A DNA stretch of 64,000 bases from Streptomyces sp. NBC_00102 (GCF_026343115.1 NZ_JAPEMC010000001.1:5559001-5623000), one strand, 5' to 3'. Numbered from the stretch's first letter, positions 25,654 to 34,607 are shown. Program-made: numbers and translations. The notes: a model not told the origin generated them from the letters alone.

Positions 25654-25682
25654 AGTACACCACGCGTGTCCACGCGGGTCAA
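25654..25682 (-). promoter_or_regulatory. Promoter of the leader peptide-cysteine dioxygenase operon
   Basis: On the minus strand TTGACC (25682-25677), 17 bases, then TGTACT (25659-25654), then 7 bases to the ATG of the leader peptide. The spacer contains a palindrome, CGCGTG-TC-CACGCG (25663-25676), a possible operator. The -35 overlaps the stop of the upstream monooxygenase gene. Confidence 0.7.
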
Positions 25683-27322
25683 TTGACCGTGGCGGCCCTT
25701 TCGGAGCGCGCGGAGGCGCGCGGGGCGGGGTCGTCGTCCGCGCGGGAAGCGCCGGGCGGGCCTCCCCGCGCCGCGTCCGCGGCGGCGAAGAGCTCCGCCG
25801 GCCGCACCCCGGCGAACGAGGCCACCAGATGTCCGTCCGGCCTGATCAGCAGGACCGTGTGGGCCGCCGCGCCCGGATAACTCTCCGTGACGAGGAGTTC
25901 GCTCTCCACGGGAAGGGCGTTCACGGCCTCCGCGAGACGGGGCATCACGCCCGCCGTCATCCAGTGCCGCCGGTCCCAGACACCCGTGCCGGGGGCGACC
26001 AGCACCACCAGGAACCGGCCGCGCCCCAGCCGGGCCCGGAGTCGTACGGACGTTCCGTCCGGAGCGGTCGCCCACGCCTCGGTGACCGGCGCGCCGGGGG
26101 GCGTACCGACCGCGATGTGCGCCTGGGCGTGCTGTGGTGCGAGGGGGGAGTGCGCGTACGAGGGGGGCGCACCGAGGGGGCCGTAGCCGAGATGTGCGTC
26201 GAAGAGCAGCGTGTCGTGCCCGCGTGCGCCGCCCGCCACCAGGGTCCGCAGTCCTCCGCCGCCGCGCAGTATCGGCAGCGACTGGTCGGCAGCGCGCAGC
26301 CGGGCGGCGACGGCGGTCCGGCGCTCGGCCTGGTAGCTGTCGAGCAGCAGTTCGGAGGCTCCGTGGTGCCAGGCGTGGGCCAGTTTCCACGCGAGGTTCT
26401 CGGCGTCCCGCAGGCCCTCGTCCACGCCCTGGGTGCCCAGTGCGCCCAGCAGATGGGCGGCGTCCCCGGCGAGGAACGCCCGCTTCACCCGCCAGCGCAG
26501 TGCCAGCCGGTGGTGGACCGTGTAGACGCCGGTGTCCAGCAGTTCGTACGGCGGGGTCTCCCCGCACCAGCCTGCCAGCGTCTCCCGGATGCGGGCGATC
26601 AGCGCCTCGGGCGTAACCAGTTCGCCGCTCGGCGGGAGCAGCCAGTCGAGCCGCCAGACCCCGCCCGGCAGGGGGCGGGCCGTCACTTCGGGTCCCACCG
26701 CCCGCCATGGCGGCTGACGATGCAGCACGGCCTCTCCGGGCCAAGGGAGTTCCACCCGCAGGGCGGCGACGGCGTGCCGTTCCACGGCGGTCCGGCCCGG
26801 GAACCTGATGTCCAGGAGCTTGCGCACGGTGGAACGGGCTCCGTCGCACCCGACCAGGTAACTCCCCCGCCACCACGTCGCGTCGGGGTCCTTGGTGTGC
26901 ACGGTGACCCCGGAGGCGTCCTGCTCCAGGGTGTCGACCCGGCTCAGCGGCACCAGCCTGATCAAGTCGTGCGCGGCCACGGCGGCCCGCAGGCCCCGGG
27001 TGAGCGCGTGCTGCGGCAGGTGGACGGGGGCGGGCGGCGAGCCGCTTTCCGGTCCCTCGCCGAGTGGCACGTCACGGACCAGCTGGTTCCGGCGGAGCGA
27101 ACGCCAGCCGGACCAGCTCAGCGCCGCGCGGTCCGGAGTCGCGCAGCCGAGACGCATGACCAGGCCCGCGGTGTCCTCGCGCAGCACCACCGTGCGGGCG
27201 GGGCGCGGCTCGTCCTTGCCGAGCCCCTCGTCGAGGAGCACGGAGGGAACGCCGTGCGCCGCCAGGGCGAGGGCGAGCGTCAGGCCGACGGGCCCGGCGC
27301 CGACGACGATCACCGGGTCCAC
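25679..27322 (-). CDS. FAD-dependent aromatic monooxygenase (phenol hydroxylase/MhpA type)
   Basis: Group A flavin hydroxylase of 547 residues. The FAD motif is VIVVGAGPVGLTLALALAAHG at the very N-terminus; a DG motif (YLVGCDGARSTVRKLL) and GD motif (FLAGDAAHLLGALGTQGVDEGLRDAENLAWKLA) follow. The C-terminal 150 residues form a thioredoxin-like domain, as in the PheA/TfdB and PgaE families that act on phenols or aromatic polyketides. The GTG at 27322 begins the FAD motif. No neighbouring catabolic or biosynthetic genes reveal its substrate. It sits between the sulfur and glutamate operons on the same strand. Confidence 0.88.
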   Translation of the reverse strand: MDPVIVVGAGPVGLTLALALAAHGVPSVLLDEGLGKDEPRPARTVVLREDTAGLVMRLGCATPDRAALSWSGWRSLRRNQLVRDVPLGEGPESGSPPAPVHLPQHALTRGLRAAVAAHDLIRLVPLSRVDTLEQDASGVTVHTKDPDATWWRGSYLVGCDGARSTVRKLLDIRFPGRTAVERHAVAALRVELPWPGEAVLHRQPPWRAVGPEVTARPLPGGVWRLDWLLPPSGELVTPEALIARIRETLAGWCGETPPYELLDTGVYTVHHRLALRWRVKRAFLAGDAAHLLGALGTQGVDEGLRDAENLAWKLAHAWHHGASELLLDSYQAERRTAVAARLRAADQSLPILRGGGGLRTLVAGGARGHDTLLFDAHLGYGPLGAPPSYAHSPLAPQHAQAHIAVGTPPGAPVTEAWATAPDGTSVRLRARLGRGRFLVVLVAPGTGVWDRRHWMTAGVMPRLAEAVNALPVESELLVTESYPGAAAHTVLLIRPDGHLVASFAGVRPAELFAAADAARGGPPGASRADDDPAPRASARSERAATVN

Positions 27323-27437
27323 GAGGCGTACCCTCCGGCTCGAACGGTCGTGCGGAACCTGGCAGTCGAAGCGGTCGAAGTCCGGTGCGTGATCACAGAA
27401 CGTATGCAACCCACTGGGGGTGCCCGCGTCAAGCGAG

Positions 27438-27467
27438 CGAGGCAGCGGCGCACGCGCCGCTGCCTCG
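27438..27467. terminator. Terminator of the glu operon
   Basis: Perfect 14-bp arms (CGAGGCAGCGGCGC and complement) with a 2-base centre, 26 bases after the gluD stop on the minus strand. Confidence 0.85.
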
Positions 27468-27492
27468 AATGCTCCCCGCTCCGAGTCGCCCG

Positions 27493-28479
27493 TTACGGCG
27501 TCTTGGCGGTCCCGGTGTCCCCTCCGGGCTCTCCGGTCCCGTCGGTCGCGACCGTACCGGTGGCCGGCGGAAGGTCCGCGCCCCCTGCGCCCCCCGGCCG
27601 CTGGGCCGGGACGCCGAGTGCCGCGACAGGCGCGTCGATGCCCGCGGCGGGGGCGGCCGAGGCGACCGCGATGCCGGTCTTCGCCCGCCTGCCGCGCTTC
27701 TCGATCCAGGTCGCGAGCGCCGACAGCAGCAGACACATCGTCACGTAGATCGTGCCGATGACGACGATCGTGGAGACGTACGGGTACTTGCCGTCCACCA
27801 GGGTGTTGGAGGCGATCAGGCGCGCGGTCTGGAGCAGCTCCGGGTACAGGATGATGTAGCCGAGCGAGGTGTCCTTGAGGGTCACCACCAGCTGGCTGAT
27901 GATCGTCGGCAGCATCGCACGCACGGCCTGCGGCATCAGCACGCCGAGCATCACCTGCGTCTTGCTCATGCCCAGCGCGTACGCTGCCTCGCTCTGGCCC
28001 CGGGGGACGGAGTTGATCCCGGCCCGCAGCACCTCGGCCTGGACGCAGCCGTTGTAGACGGAGAGGCCCAGCGCCAGCGCCCACATCGAGTAGTCGGTCA
28101 GGAAGCCGACCCAGATCGCGTAGATCGTGATGAGCAGCGGGATCGAGCGGAACAGCTCGATGAACGTGGTGGCGAGCCAGCGCACCGGCCGGTGGTCGGA
28201 GAGACGGCCGACCGCGAGCACCACGCCGAGGACGACCGAGCCGACCGCGGCCAGGCCGAAGACCTTGAGCGTGGCCAGCACCGCGTCGGCGATGTTCTGC
28301 CGGATGCCCGCGTAGTTGAAGATGTCCCACATGCCGGCGTCGAGGTTGCCGGTGTCCGACAGCCGCTTGATGGCGAAGACGATCAGCGCCACGATGGCGG
28401 CGCCACCGACGACCGCGTAGACGCGGTTGCGGACGACGGCCTTCGGGCCCGGCGCGTCGTAGAGAACGCTGGCACTCAT
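27493..28479 (-). CDS. gluD: Glutamate ABC transporter permease GluD
   Basis: One of two membrane subunits of the glutamate importer. The 328-residue protein has about five or six helices in a HisM-type permease domain (ADAVLATLKVFGLAAVGSVVLG) with the EAA loop GQSEAAYALGMSKTQVMLGVLMPQAVR that docks on the ATPase. The last 60 residues are a Pro/Gly/Ala-rich cytoplasmic tail. Its ATG overlaps the gluC stop. It is the last gene of gluABCD. Confidence 0.93.
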   Translation of the reverse strand: MSASVLYDAPGPKAVVRNRVYAVVGGAAIVALIVFAIKRLSDTGNLDAGMWDIFNYAGIRQNIADAVLATLKVFGLAAVGSVVLGVVLAVGRLSDHRPVRWLATTFIELFRSIPLLITIYAIWVGFLTDYSMWALALGLSVYNGCVQAEVLRAGINSVPRGQSEAAYALGMSKTQVMLGVLMPQAVRAMLPTIISQLVVTLKDTSLGYIILYPELLQTARLIASNTLVDGKYPYVSTIVVIGTIYVTMCLLLSALATWIEKRGRRAKTGIAVASAAPAAGIDAPVAALGVPAQRPGGAGGADLPPATGTVATDGTGEPGGDTGTAKTP

Positions 28480-29123
28480 CGGGCGACCTCCATACGGCGC
28501 TCCAGCAGCCGGAAGAGACCGCTGATGACAAAGGTGACGACCAGGTAGCCGAGGGCGACCCAGATGAAGACGGGGGTGATCGAGTAGCCCCGGTCGCTCA
28601 TGAGCTTCTGCCAGCCGAAGAGTTCGGCGACGCTGAAGGCTCCGGCGATGGCCGAGTTCTTCGTGAGCGCGATGAAGATGCTGCTCAGCGGTGGGATCAC
28701 GGAGCGGGTCGCCTGCGGGAGGATGACGAGCCGCAGTGTCTGCGGGAACGACATGCCGATCGAGCGCGCGGCTTCGGCCTGGCCGAGCGGCACGGTGTTG
28801 ATGCCGGAGCGGACGGCCTCGCAGACGAACGACGAGGTGTAGAAGCCCAGTGCCAGCGAGCCGAGGACGAACGGGCTCAGGCCGGAGAAGAACACCTGCG
28901 GCACGACGAAGAAGAAGATCAGGAAGAGCAGCGTCAGAGGGGTGTTGCGCAGCAGCGTCACCCAGGCCGTGCCGAAGAACCGCAGGGGCGGCACCGGTGA
29001 GACCCGCATGCCGGCGAGGACGACGCCGAGCACCAGCGCGATGACCGAGCTGACGGCCGTGATCGACACCGTGCCTATGAAGCCGTCGCGGAACTCCGGG
29101 AAATTGTCGAGCAGTACGTTCAT
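28476..29123 (-). CDS. gluC: Glutamate ABC transporter permease GluC
   Basis: Second membrane subunit of the importer, 215 residues with about five helices. It has the same HisM-type fold, beginning GFIGTVSITAVSSVIALVLG, and the EAA loop GQAEAARSIGMSFPQTLRLVILPQATR. It is shorter than GluD and lacks a tail. Start and stop overlap gluD by four bases, so the two subunits are made together. Confidence 0.93.
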   Translation of the reverse strand: MNVLLDNFPEFRDGFIGTVSITAVSSVIALVLGVVLAGMRVSPVPPLRFFGTAWVTLLRNTPLTLLFLIFFFVVPQVFFSGLSPFVLGSLALGFYTSSFVCEAVRSGINTVPLGQAEAARSIGMSFPQTLRLVILPQATRSVIPPLSSIFIALTKNSAIAGAFSVAELFGWQKLMSDRGYSITPVFIWVALGYLVVTFVISGLFRLLERRMEVAR

Positions 29124-29172
29124 GAGGTCTCCGCGTCGGCTGTCAGCGGCATCGGGGCGGTGGCGTCGCGCA

Positions 29173-29264
29173 CGCCGCCGCCCCCGCTGGGCGGCGGCGG
29201 CATGCGTACGGGACGGGTCGGGCGGGCGGGGCCGCCCGGCGTCGGGGAAGTGACGCCGGGCGGC
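29173..29264. terminator. Two hairpins between gluB and gluC
   Basis: The first hairpin met by the transcript has 13-bp arms (GCCGCCCGGCGTC and complement, 29231-29264), only 7 bases after the gluB stop. The second is CGCCGCCGCCC/GGGCGGCGGCG (29173-29199). They would cause partial termination or mRNA stabilisation, so that binding protein exceeds the permeases. Confidence 0.7.
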
Positions 29265-29270
29265 GTGCCG

Positions 29271-30194
29271 TCAGTAGCGCTCGATGGCCGGCGGGGCGGT
29301 GTACGCCGAGCCGGACAGACCGAGGGTCGCGTCGTAGATCTTCTTGTACGAGCCGTCCTGGATGTGCTTCTCCAGCGAGTCGTTGATCGCGTCCCGCAGG
29401 ACCTTGTCGTCCTTGTTCAGGCCGACGCCGTAGGGCTCCTCGGTGAAGGGCTTGCCGATGACCCTCAGCTTCTCGGGGTTCTGCGCGGCGTAACCCTTGA
29501 GGATCGAGTCGTCGGTGGTGACGGCGTCGACCTGGTTGGTCAGCAGCTGCTGCACGCAGTCCGAGTACTTGGCCAGCTCGACGACGCTCGCCCCGTACTC
29601 GGGCTTCTTGATCTCCTGGAGCGGGGTGGAGCCCACGATCGAGCAGACCTTCTTGCCCTTCAGCGTGTCCGTGCCGGTGATGGCCTTCTCGTCCTTGCGG
29701 ACGAGCAGGTCGGCGCCGGCCTTGTAGTACGGACCGGCGAAGCCGACCAGCTGCTTGCGCTTGTCGTTGATCGTGTACGTACCGACGAAGTAGTCGACCT
29801 GGCCCTTGGAGATGGCCGTCTCACGGATGCCGGAGTCGACGGTCTTCCACTCGATCTGCTTCTCCGAGAAGCCGAGGTCGGCGGCGACCATCTTGGCGAT
29901 CTCGATGTCGAAGCCGGACCGCTCCTTCGTGGACTGGTCCTCGAAGCCCAGGTACGGCTGGTCGGCCTTGGCGCCGATGATCAGCTTGCCGCGCGACTTC
30001 GCCTCCTTGAAGGCCGGCGAGTCCAGGTCGACCCCGGTGGCGACGGTGTACGTGGGCAGGGCGGGCGCGTCGGAGGCACCGGGCTTGGTGCCGGCGGGCT
30101 TGTCCCCGGCCGAGCCTTCCTTGCCCCCACAGGCGGTGGCGGTCAGAGCGATGACGGCGATGGCCGCGAGGGCGGCCGACTTGCGGAGCTGCAT
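29271..30194 (-). CDS. gluB: Glutamate-binding lipoprotein GluB
   Basis: Extracellular solute-binding lipoprotein of the glutamate importer, 307 residues. It has a basic signal peptide (MQLRKSAALAAIAVIALTA) and a lipobox ending in Cys at about residue 22 (TATAC). The family 3 binding fold is clear (GKLIIGAKADQPYLGFEDQ, RSGFDIEIAKMVAADLG, VDYFVGTYTINDKRKQLVGFAGPYY). The start is supported by a GAAAG site and the signal peptide; longer upstream readings are shadows of gluA. Confidence 0.94.
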   Translation of the reverse strand: MQLRKSAALAAIAVIALTATACGGKEGSAGDKPAGTKPGASDAPALPTYTVATGVDLDSPAFKEAKSRGKLIIGAKADQPYLGFEDQSTKERSGFDIEIAKMVAADLGFSEKQIEWKTVDSGIRETAISKGQVDYFVGTYTINDKRKQLVGFAGPYYKAGADLLVRKDEKAITGTDTLKGKKVCSIVGSTPLQEIKKPEYGASVVELAKYSDCVQQLLTNQVDAVTTDDSILKGYAAQNPEKLRVIGKPFTEEPYGVGLNKDDKVLRDAINDSLEKHIQDGSYKKIYDATLGLSGSAYTAPPAIERY

Positions 30195-30226
30195 CTGAAC
30201 TTTCCTTCTGTCGTAGGTCGTTGTCG

Positions 30227-31012
30227 TCAGTGGTGGAGGATCTTCGACAGGAAGTCCTTGGCCCGGTCGCTGCGGGGGTTGCTGAAGAACTGCTCGGGCG
30301 CGGCCTCTTCGACGATCTTTCCGTCCGCCATGAAGACGACGCGGTTCGCGGCGGAGCGGGCGAAACCCATCTCGTGGGTGACGACGATCATCGTCATGCC
30401 GTCCCGGGCCAGCTGCTGCATGACCTCGAGAACCTCGTTGATCATCTCCGGGTCGAGCGCCGACGTGGGCTCGTCGAAGAGCATGACCTTCGGGTCCATC
30501 GCCAACGCCCGCGCGATGGCCACGCGTTGCTGCTGACCACCGGAGAGCTGAGCCGGATACTTGTCCGCCTGCGCGCCCACGCCCACCCGGTCGAGCAGCG
30601 TCCGGGCCTTCTCCTCCGCGACCTTCTTGTCGATCTTGCGGACCTTTACCTGGCCCAGCACGACGTTCTCCAGCACGGTCTTGTGCGCGAAGAGATTGAA
30701 CGACTGGAAGACCATGCCCACATCGGCGCGCAGCCGGGCGAGTTCCTTGCCCTCCTGGGGCAGTGGCCTGCCGTCGATCGTGATCGATCCCGAATCGATC
30801 GTCTCCAGGCGGTTGATCGTGCGGCACAGCGTGGACTTGCCGGACCCGGAGGGCCCGATGACGACCACGACCTCGCCCCGGGCGATGGTCAGATCGATGT
30901 CCTGGAGCACATGCAGCGCGCCGAAGTGCTTGTTGACGTCGCTCAGTACGACAAGGTCGCTCGCCTCGGGTATCGCGTCCTCGGCGGCCTTCGTCACTGA
31001 AACTCCGCTCAT
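30227..31012 (-). CDS. gluA: Glutamate ABC transporter ATP-binding protein GluA
   Basis: ATPase of the importer, 261 residues. All ABC motifs are intact: Walker [11 protein letters not shown]-loop VFQSFNLF, signature LSGGQQQR, Walker [13 protein letters not shown] and H-loop [10 protein letters not shown]. It belongs to the polar amino acid (GlnQ/HisP) branch. A strong ribosome site (GGAGGACGG) precedes the ATG. It is the first gene of gluABCD and is divergent from gluR. Confidence 0.95.
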   Translation of the reverse strand: MSGVSVTKAAEDAIPEASDLVVLSDVNKHFGALHVLQDIDLTIARGEVVVVIGPSGSGKSTLCRTINRLETIDSGSITIDGRPLPQEGKELARLRADVGMVFQSFNLFAHKTVLENVVLGQVKVRKIDKKVAEEKARTLLDRVGVGAQADKYPAQLSGGQQQRVAIARALAMDPKVMLFDEPTSALDPEMINEVLEVMQQLARDGMTMIVVTHEMGFARSAANRVVFMADGKIVEEAAPEQFFSNPRSDRAKDFLSKILHH

Positions 31013-31397
31013 CGGCTCTAGCTCCGTCCTCCTCGGGTGGCTAGGACACTAGTGACGCAGCGCGATGACCGTCAGCAGATCTGAGCGAGAATTGAGGATA
31101 ACGATCCGGCATTCCCCGGTCGCGCGCCGTGAAGCGCGACGGCTGCCCGGTGCGCGGGGCGTACCGGGTGCGTAACGGAAACCCCGTCGTAACGGGCCAG
31201 GACTTGACTCGGGACCCGGGCGTCGGCGTTGATGCCCGGAGGGACGGAGCGCCGGACCGGAGGCCGGCGGTACGTCCCGCACGCGTACCGGGGAGCGCGA
31301 ACGGCGTCTATCGTCTCCCCCTGGGGGTGACGCCCTGTAATGCCGCGAAGCGACCGCCGACGGTACCGGAACCGTCGGAACACGGAGAGGAGGGCCA
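31013..31397. promoter_or_regulatory. Divergent gluA-gluR control region
   Basis: A 385-base gap without a gene must hold promoters for both the importer and its two-component system. CGTAACGG occurs twice in direct orientation (31171-31178 and 31188-31195, 17 bases apart), and an inverted TCGCGC/GCGCGA pair is nearby. These are candidate GluR sites, but nothing is decisive. No clear -35/-10 pair was found. Confidence 0.4.
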
Positions 31398-32090
31398 GTG
31401 AGACTGCTGCTCGTCGAGGACGACAACCACGTCGCCGCGGCCCTGTCCGCCGTGCTCGCCCGCCACGGCTTCCGGGTCGTGCACGCCCGCGGTGGCGAGG
31501 AGGCCCTGCGGGCCCTGCTCACCGCCGAGCGGGACCCCTTCGGGGTCATCCTGCTGGACCTCGGGCTGCCGGACCAGGACGGTTACGAGGTGTTCGGCCG
31601 GATCCGCAAGCGCACCACCACTCCGGTCATCATGGTCACCGCCCGCGCCGACGTGCGCTCACGCATCCACGGGCTCAACCTCGGCGCCGACGACTACGTC
31701 ACCAAGCCCTACGACACCGGCGAACTGCTGGCCCGCATCCATGCCGTCGCCCGCCGCACCACCAGCAACGAGGACACCGCGCCGATCCCGCTCGCCGCGC
31801 TGCTGCTCGGGGCCGTACGGGTCGAACTGCCCACCCGTCGGGTCAGCGTCGACGGCACCGAAGTCCAGCTCACCCGCAAGGAGTTCGACCTCCTCGCCCT
31901 CCTCGCCCAGCGTCCCGGAGTGGTGTTCCGGCGCGAGCAGATCATCAGTGAGGTGTGGCAGACCAGTTGGGAAGGGACGGGCCGGACGCTGGAGGTGCAC
32001 GTCGCCTCGCTCCGCGCCAAGCTGGGGCTGCCCGCGTTCATCGAGACCGTGCGAGGAGTCGGCTACCGACTCGTCCCGCCGGCCGTCTGA
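31398..32090 (+). CDS. gluR: Response regulator GluR (OmpR family)
   Basis: Two-component regulator of 230 residues. The receiver domain has the acidic pocket (LLVEDDNH), phospho-accepting Asp in VILLDLGLPDQDGYEVF, the conserved Thr (MVTARAD) and Lys (YVTKPYDTGELLARI). The C-terminal winged helix is OmpR-type (QLTRKEFDLLALLAQRPGVVFRREQII ... TVRGVGYRLV). The GTG is preceded by GAGAGGAGGG. Position beside gluABCD matches the GluR-GluK glutamate-sensing system described in S. coelicolor. gluK follows after 15 bases. Confidence 0.9.
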   Translation: MRLLLVEDDNHVAAALSAVLARHGFRVVHARGGEEALRALLTAERDPFGVILLDLGLPDQDGYEVFGRIRKRTTTPVIMVTARADVRSRIHGLNLGADDYVTKPYDTGELLARIHAVARRTTSNEDTAPIPLAALLLGAVRVELPTRRVSVDGTEVQLTRKEFDLLALLAQRPGVVFRREQIISEVWQTSWEGTGRTLEVHVASLRAKLGLPAFIETVRGVGYRLVPPAV

Positions 32091-32105
32091 GGATCCGCCG
32101 CTCCG

Positions 32106-33500
32106 GTGCGTACCCGCCTGCTGCCCCTGCTCATCGTGCTCATGGCCGCCGTGCTGCTCGCGCTCGGCTTTCCCCTCGCGATCAGCGTGGCCCGCGCCGA
32201 GCAGCAGCAGGTCGTCATCGACCGCATCGACGACACCGCGCGCTTCGCCGCGCTCGCCCAGTTCATCAGCGAACCGGTCGCCCCCGACGACGAACGCCGC
32301 CGGACCCTCCAGGCGGACCTCGACGCCTACGCCGACGTGTACGGAATCAGGGCCGGGATCTTCTACCGCGACGACCGCTACCTCGCCAAGGCGCCGTCCG
32401 CCTGGAACCTGCCCCGGGAGGGCGAGGGGCGCGCCGCCTTCCAGGAGGCGCTGCTCGGCCGCCGCTCCCACGACCCGCCCCAGGTCTGGCCCTGGCAGCG
32501 CGGCCGGATCGTCGTGGCCTCACCCGTCGTGCGCGACGGGGACGTGGTCGCCGTCGTGGTCATCGACTCGCCCACCGACGAGATGCGGGCCCGCGTCCTG
32601 CACGGCTGGCTGATCATCGCCCTCGGTGAGGCCGCGGCGATGCTGGTGGCGGTAGGGGCCGCGATCAGGCTCACCGGCTGGGTGCTGCTCCCGGTACGCA
32701 CGCTGGACGCCGCCACCCACGACATCGCGCGCGGCCGGATGCGCTCCCGGGTGGTGGAGGGCGGCGGTCCGCCCGAACTCCGCAGGCTGGCACGCTCGTT
32801 CAACGAGATGGCCGACAACGTCGAGGAAGTCCTTGAACAGCAGCGGGCGTTCGTCGCGGACGCCTCCCACCAGCTGCGCAATCCGCTCTCCGCACTGCTG
32901 CTGAGGATCGAGCTGCTCGCCCTCGAACTCCCCGACGGGAACGAGGAGATCGCCTCGGTACGTTTGGAGGGGAAGCGGCTGGCCCAGGTCCTCGACGACC
33001 TGCTGGACCTGGCGCTCGCCGAGCACGCCGAAGCCGACCTGGCCCTCACCGACGTCGCCGCCCTCACCGCCGAACGCGTCGCCGCCTGGCATCCGGTCGC
33101 CGACGGGAAGGGGGTGGGCCTCACCCAGGACGGTGCCCCCGCCGTCACCGCCTGGGCCGATCCGATAGCCCTCTCCAGCGCGCTGGACGCGGTGATCGAC
33201 AACGCGCTGAAGTTCACCCCGCCCGGCCAGGACGTGACGGTGTCGGTCGCCGTGGAGGGCGCCGTCTCCACCGTCGTCGTCGCCGACCGGGGCCCCGGCC
33301 TCACCGACGAGGAGCTGGCACGGGTGGGCGACCGCTTCTGGCGCAGCAACCGTCACCAGAACGTACGGGGCTCCGGCCTCGGGCTGTCCATCTCCCGGGT
33401 GCTGCTCGCGGCGGGCGGCGCCACGATCGGCTACGGCCGCAACGACCCCCACGGACTGCGGGTCACGGTCTCCGTACCCCGCGACGCCCCGCACGACTGA
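32106..33500 (+). CDS. gluK: Sensor histidine kinase GluK
   Basis: Membrane kinase of 464 residues. Two transmembrane helices (about 6-27 and 168-190) flank an extracellular sensor of about 140 residues. HAMP, HisKA with phospho-His in FVADASHQLRNPLSALLLRI, and an ATPase domain follow (N-box DNALKFTPPGQ, G1 DRGPGLTDEE, G2 GSGLGLSIS). It is expected to sense extracellular glutamate and phosphorylate GluR. Start GTG gives a short cytoplasmic MRTRLL before the first helix. Confidence 0.9.
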   Translation: MRTRLLPLLIVLMAAVLLALGFPLAISVARAEQQQVVIDRIDDTARFAALAQFISEPVAPDDERRRTLQADLDAYADVYGIRAGIFYRDDRYLAKAPSAWNLPREGEGRAAFQEALLGRRSHDPPQVWPWQRGRIVVASPVVRDGDVVAVVVIDSPTDEMRARVLHGWLIIALGEAAAMLVAVGAAIRLTGWVLLPVRTLDAATHDIARGRMRSRVVEGGGPPELRRLARSFNEMADNVEEVLEQQRAFVADASHQLRNPLSALLLRIELLALELPDGNEEIASVRLEGKRLAQVLDDLLDLALAEHAEADLALTDVAALTAERVAAWHPVADGKGVGLTQDGAPAVTAWADPIALSSALDAVIDNALKFTPPGQDVTVSVAVEGAVSTVVVADRGPGLTDEELARVGDRFWRSNRHQNVRGSGLGLSISRVLLAAGGATIGYGRNDPHGLRVTVSVPRDAPHD

Positions 33501-33515
33501 CGGGCCCCCGGCCGA

Positions 33516-34514
33516 TCAGGGCTTGACCGAGCGGTAGTACTGCTGGGCGCCGTCGTGGAGCGGCAGCGGATCGGTGTAGATGGCCGTCCGCAGGTCCACC
33601 AGCTGCGCCGAGTGCACCTCCCGCCCGATCCGGTCCCGGCTGTCGATGACGGTACGGGTGAACGCCTCGGTCATCGCCGCGTCCGTCCGGTCCGTGGTCA
33701 CCAGCAGGTTGGCGACGGCGACCGTGGGCACGGACTGCCCCCGCTGCATCTCCGGGTAGGCGTCCGCGGGCATGACGGCGGCGCGGTAGTAGCGGGTCGA
33801 GCCCCCCGCCGCCTGGAGCCGGCGGATCAGCTCGTCCTGCAACGGAACCAGCCGGACGTCGGTCCGCCGCGACAACTGCTGGACCGCGTTGGTCGGCAGC
33901 CCGCCGGACCAGAAGAAGGCGTCGAGCTTCCCCTCCACCAGCAGCGACGGCATGGTGTCGATCCCCGCCGTCACCGGGGTGACACCCTTCGCCGGATCGA
34001 CCCCCGCGGCGGTCATCAGCCGGTCGGCGACCAGCTTCACCCCGGACCCGAGCTGCCCGACGCCCACCCGCTTGCCGCGCAGGTCGGCGACGGTGCGCAC
34101 GGAGGAGGAACGGGGCACGATCAGCTGCACGTAGTCGTCGTAGAGGCGCACACAGCCCCGCAGCCGCCGGGCACCGGGCCTGCCCCCGCGCAGGTACGTC
34201 GCCACCGCGTCGGCGGTGGCGATGGTGAAGTCCGCCTCACCCGCCGCGACCCGCTCGATGTTCTGCTGCGAGCCCTGGCTGGTGCGCAGCTGTATGGACA
34301 CCCCCGGCATGTCCGTGGCGAGCGCGCCGTCGAGCCGCTCCCCGTAGAGCTGGTACACCCCGGTCCGCACCCCGGTGGAGAAGACCAGGGAGCCGCGGGG
34401 CGACGGGCTGTCGAGCGGCAGCACCCACCAGAGCAGGAGCCCCAGCGAGACCGCCGAGGCGGCGCCCGCGCGCAGCAGGCGGCGGCGGGTGGGGGACGGG
34501 CCGGTCGGGGACAT
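33516..34514 (-). CDS. TAXI family TRAP-type solute-binding protein, orphan
   Basis: Exported binding protein of 332 residues. The N-terminus has an Arg-rich region (RRRLLRAGAASAVSLGLLLWW) that could be a signal anchor or Tat-like signal. The body is TAXI family: STGVRTGVYQLYGERL, ADFTIATADAVATYL, RVGVGQLGSGVKLVADRLM and FFWSGGLPTNAVQQL. These normally feed TRAP permeases, yet no permease gene lies in the window. It converges on gluK with only 15 bases between stops. The start at 34514 is clear; longer readings are shadows. Confidence 0.87.
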   Translation of the reverse strand: MSPTGPSPTRRRLLRAGAASAVSLGLLLWWVLPLDSPSPRGSLVFSTGVRTGVYQLYGERLDGALATDMPGVSIQLRTSQGSQQNIERVAAGEADFTIATADAVATYLRGGRPGARRLRGCVRLYDDYVQLIVPRSSSVRTVADLRGKRVGVGQLGSGVKLVADRLMTAAGVDPAKGVTPVTAGIDTMPSLLVEGKLDAFFWSGGLPTNAVQQLSRRTDVRLVPLQDELIRRLQAAGGSTRYYRAAVMPADAYPEMQRGQSVPTVAVANLLVTTDRTDAAMTEAFTRTVIDSRDRIGREVHSAQLVDLRTAIYTDPLPLHDGAQQYYRSVKP

Positions 34515-34595
34515 GGCCGCGATCCTGCCAGCCTGGAGCCCGCGCTGACCAGAGCCGGCCGCGACGGGCGGGGGAGGGGTCTTTCCCGGAGCGCC

Positions 34596-34601
34596 TACCC
34601 T
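34596..34601 (+). promoter_or_regulatory. -10 element for leaderless miaB
   Basis: TACCCT, then 6 bases, then the ATG of miaB. Confidence 0.4.
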
Positions 34602-34607
34602 TGAGGG

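Noticed and set aside
23552..27748. Open frame of 1398 codons on the plus strand
   Set aside because: It runs antisense to the rhodanese, cysteine dioxygenase and monooxygenase genes and has no recognisable domain.
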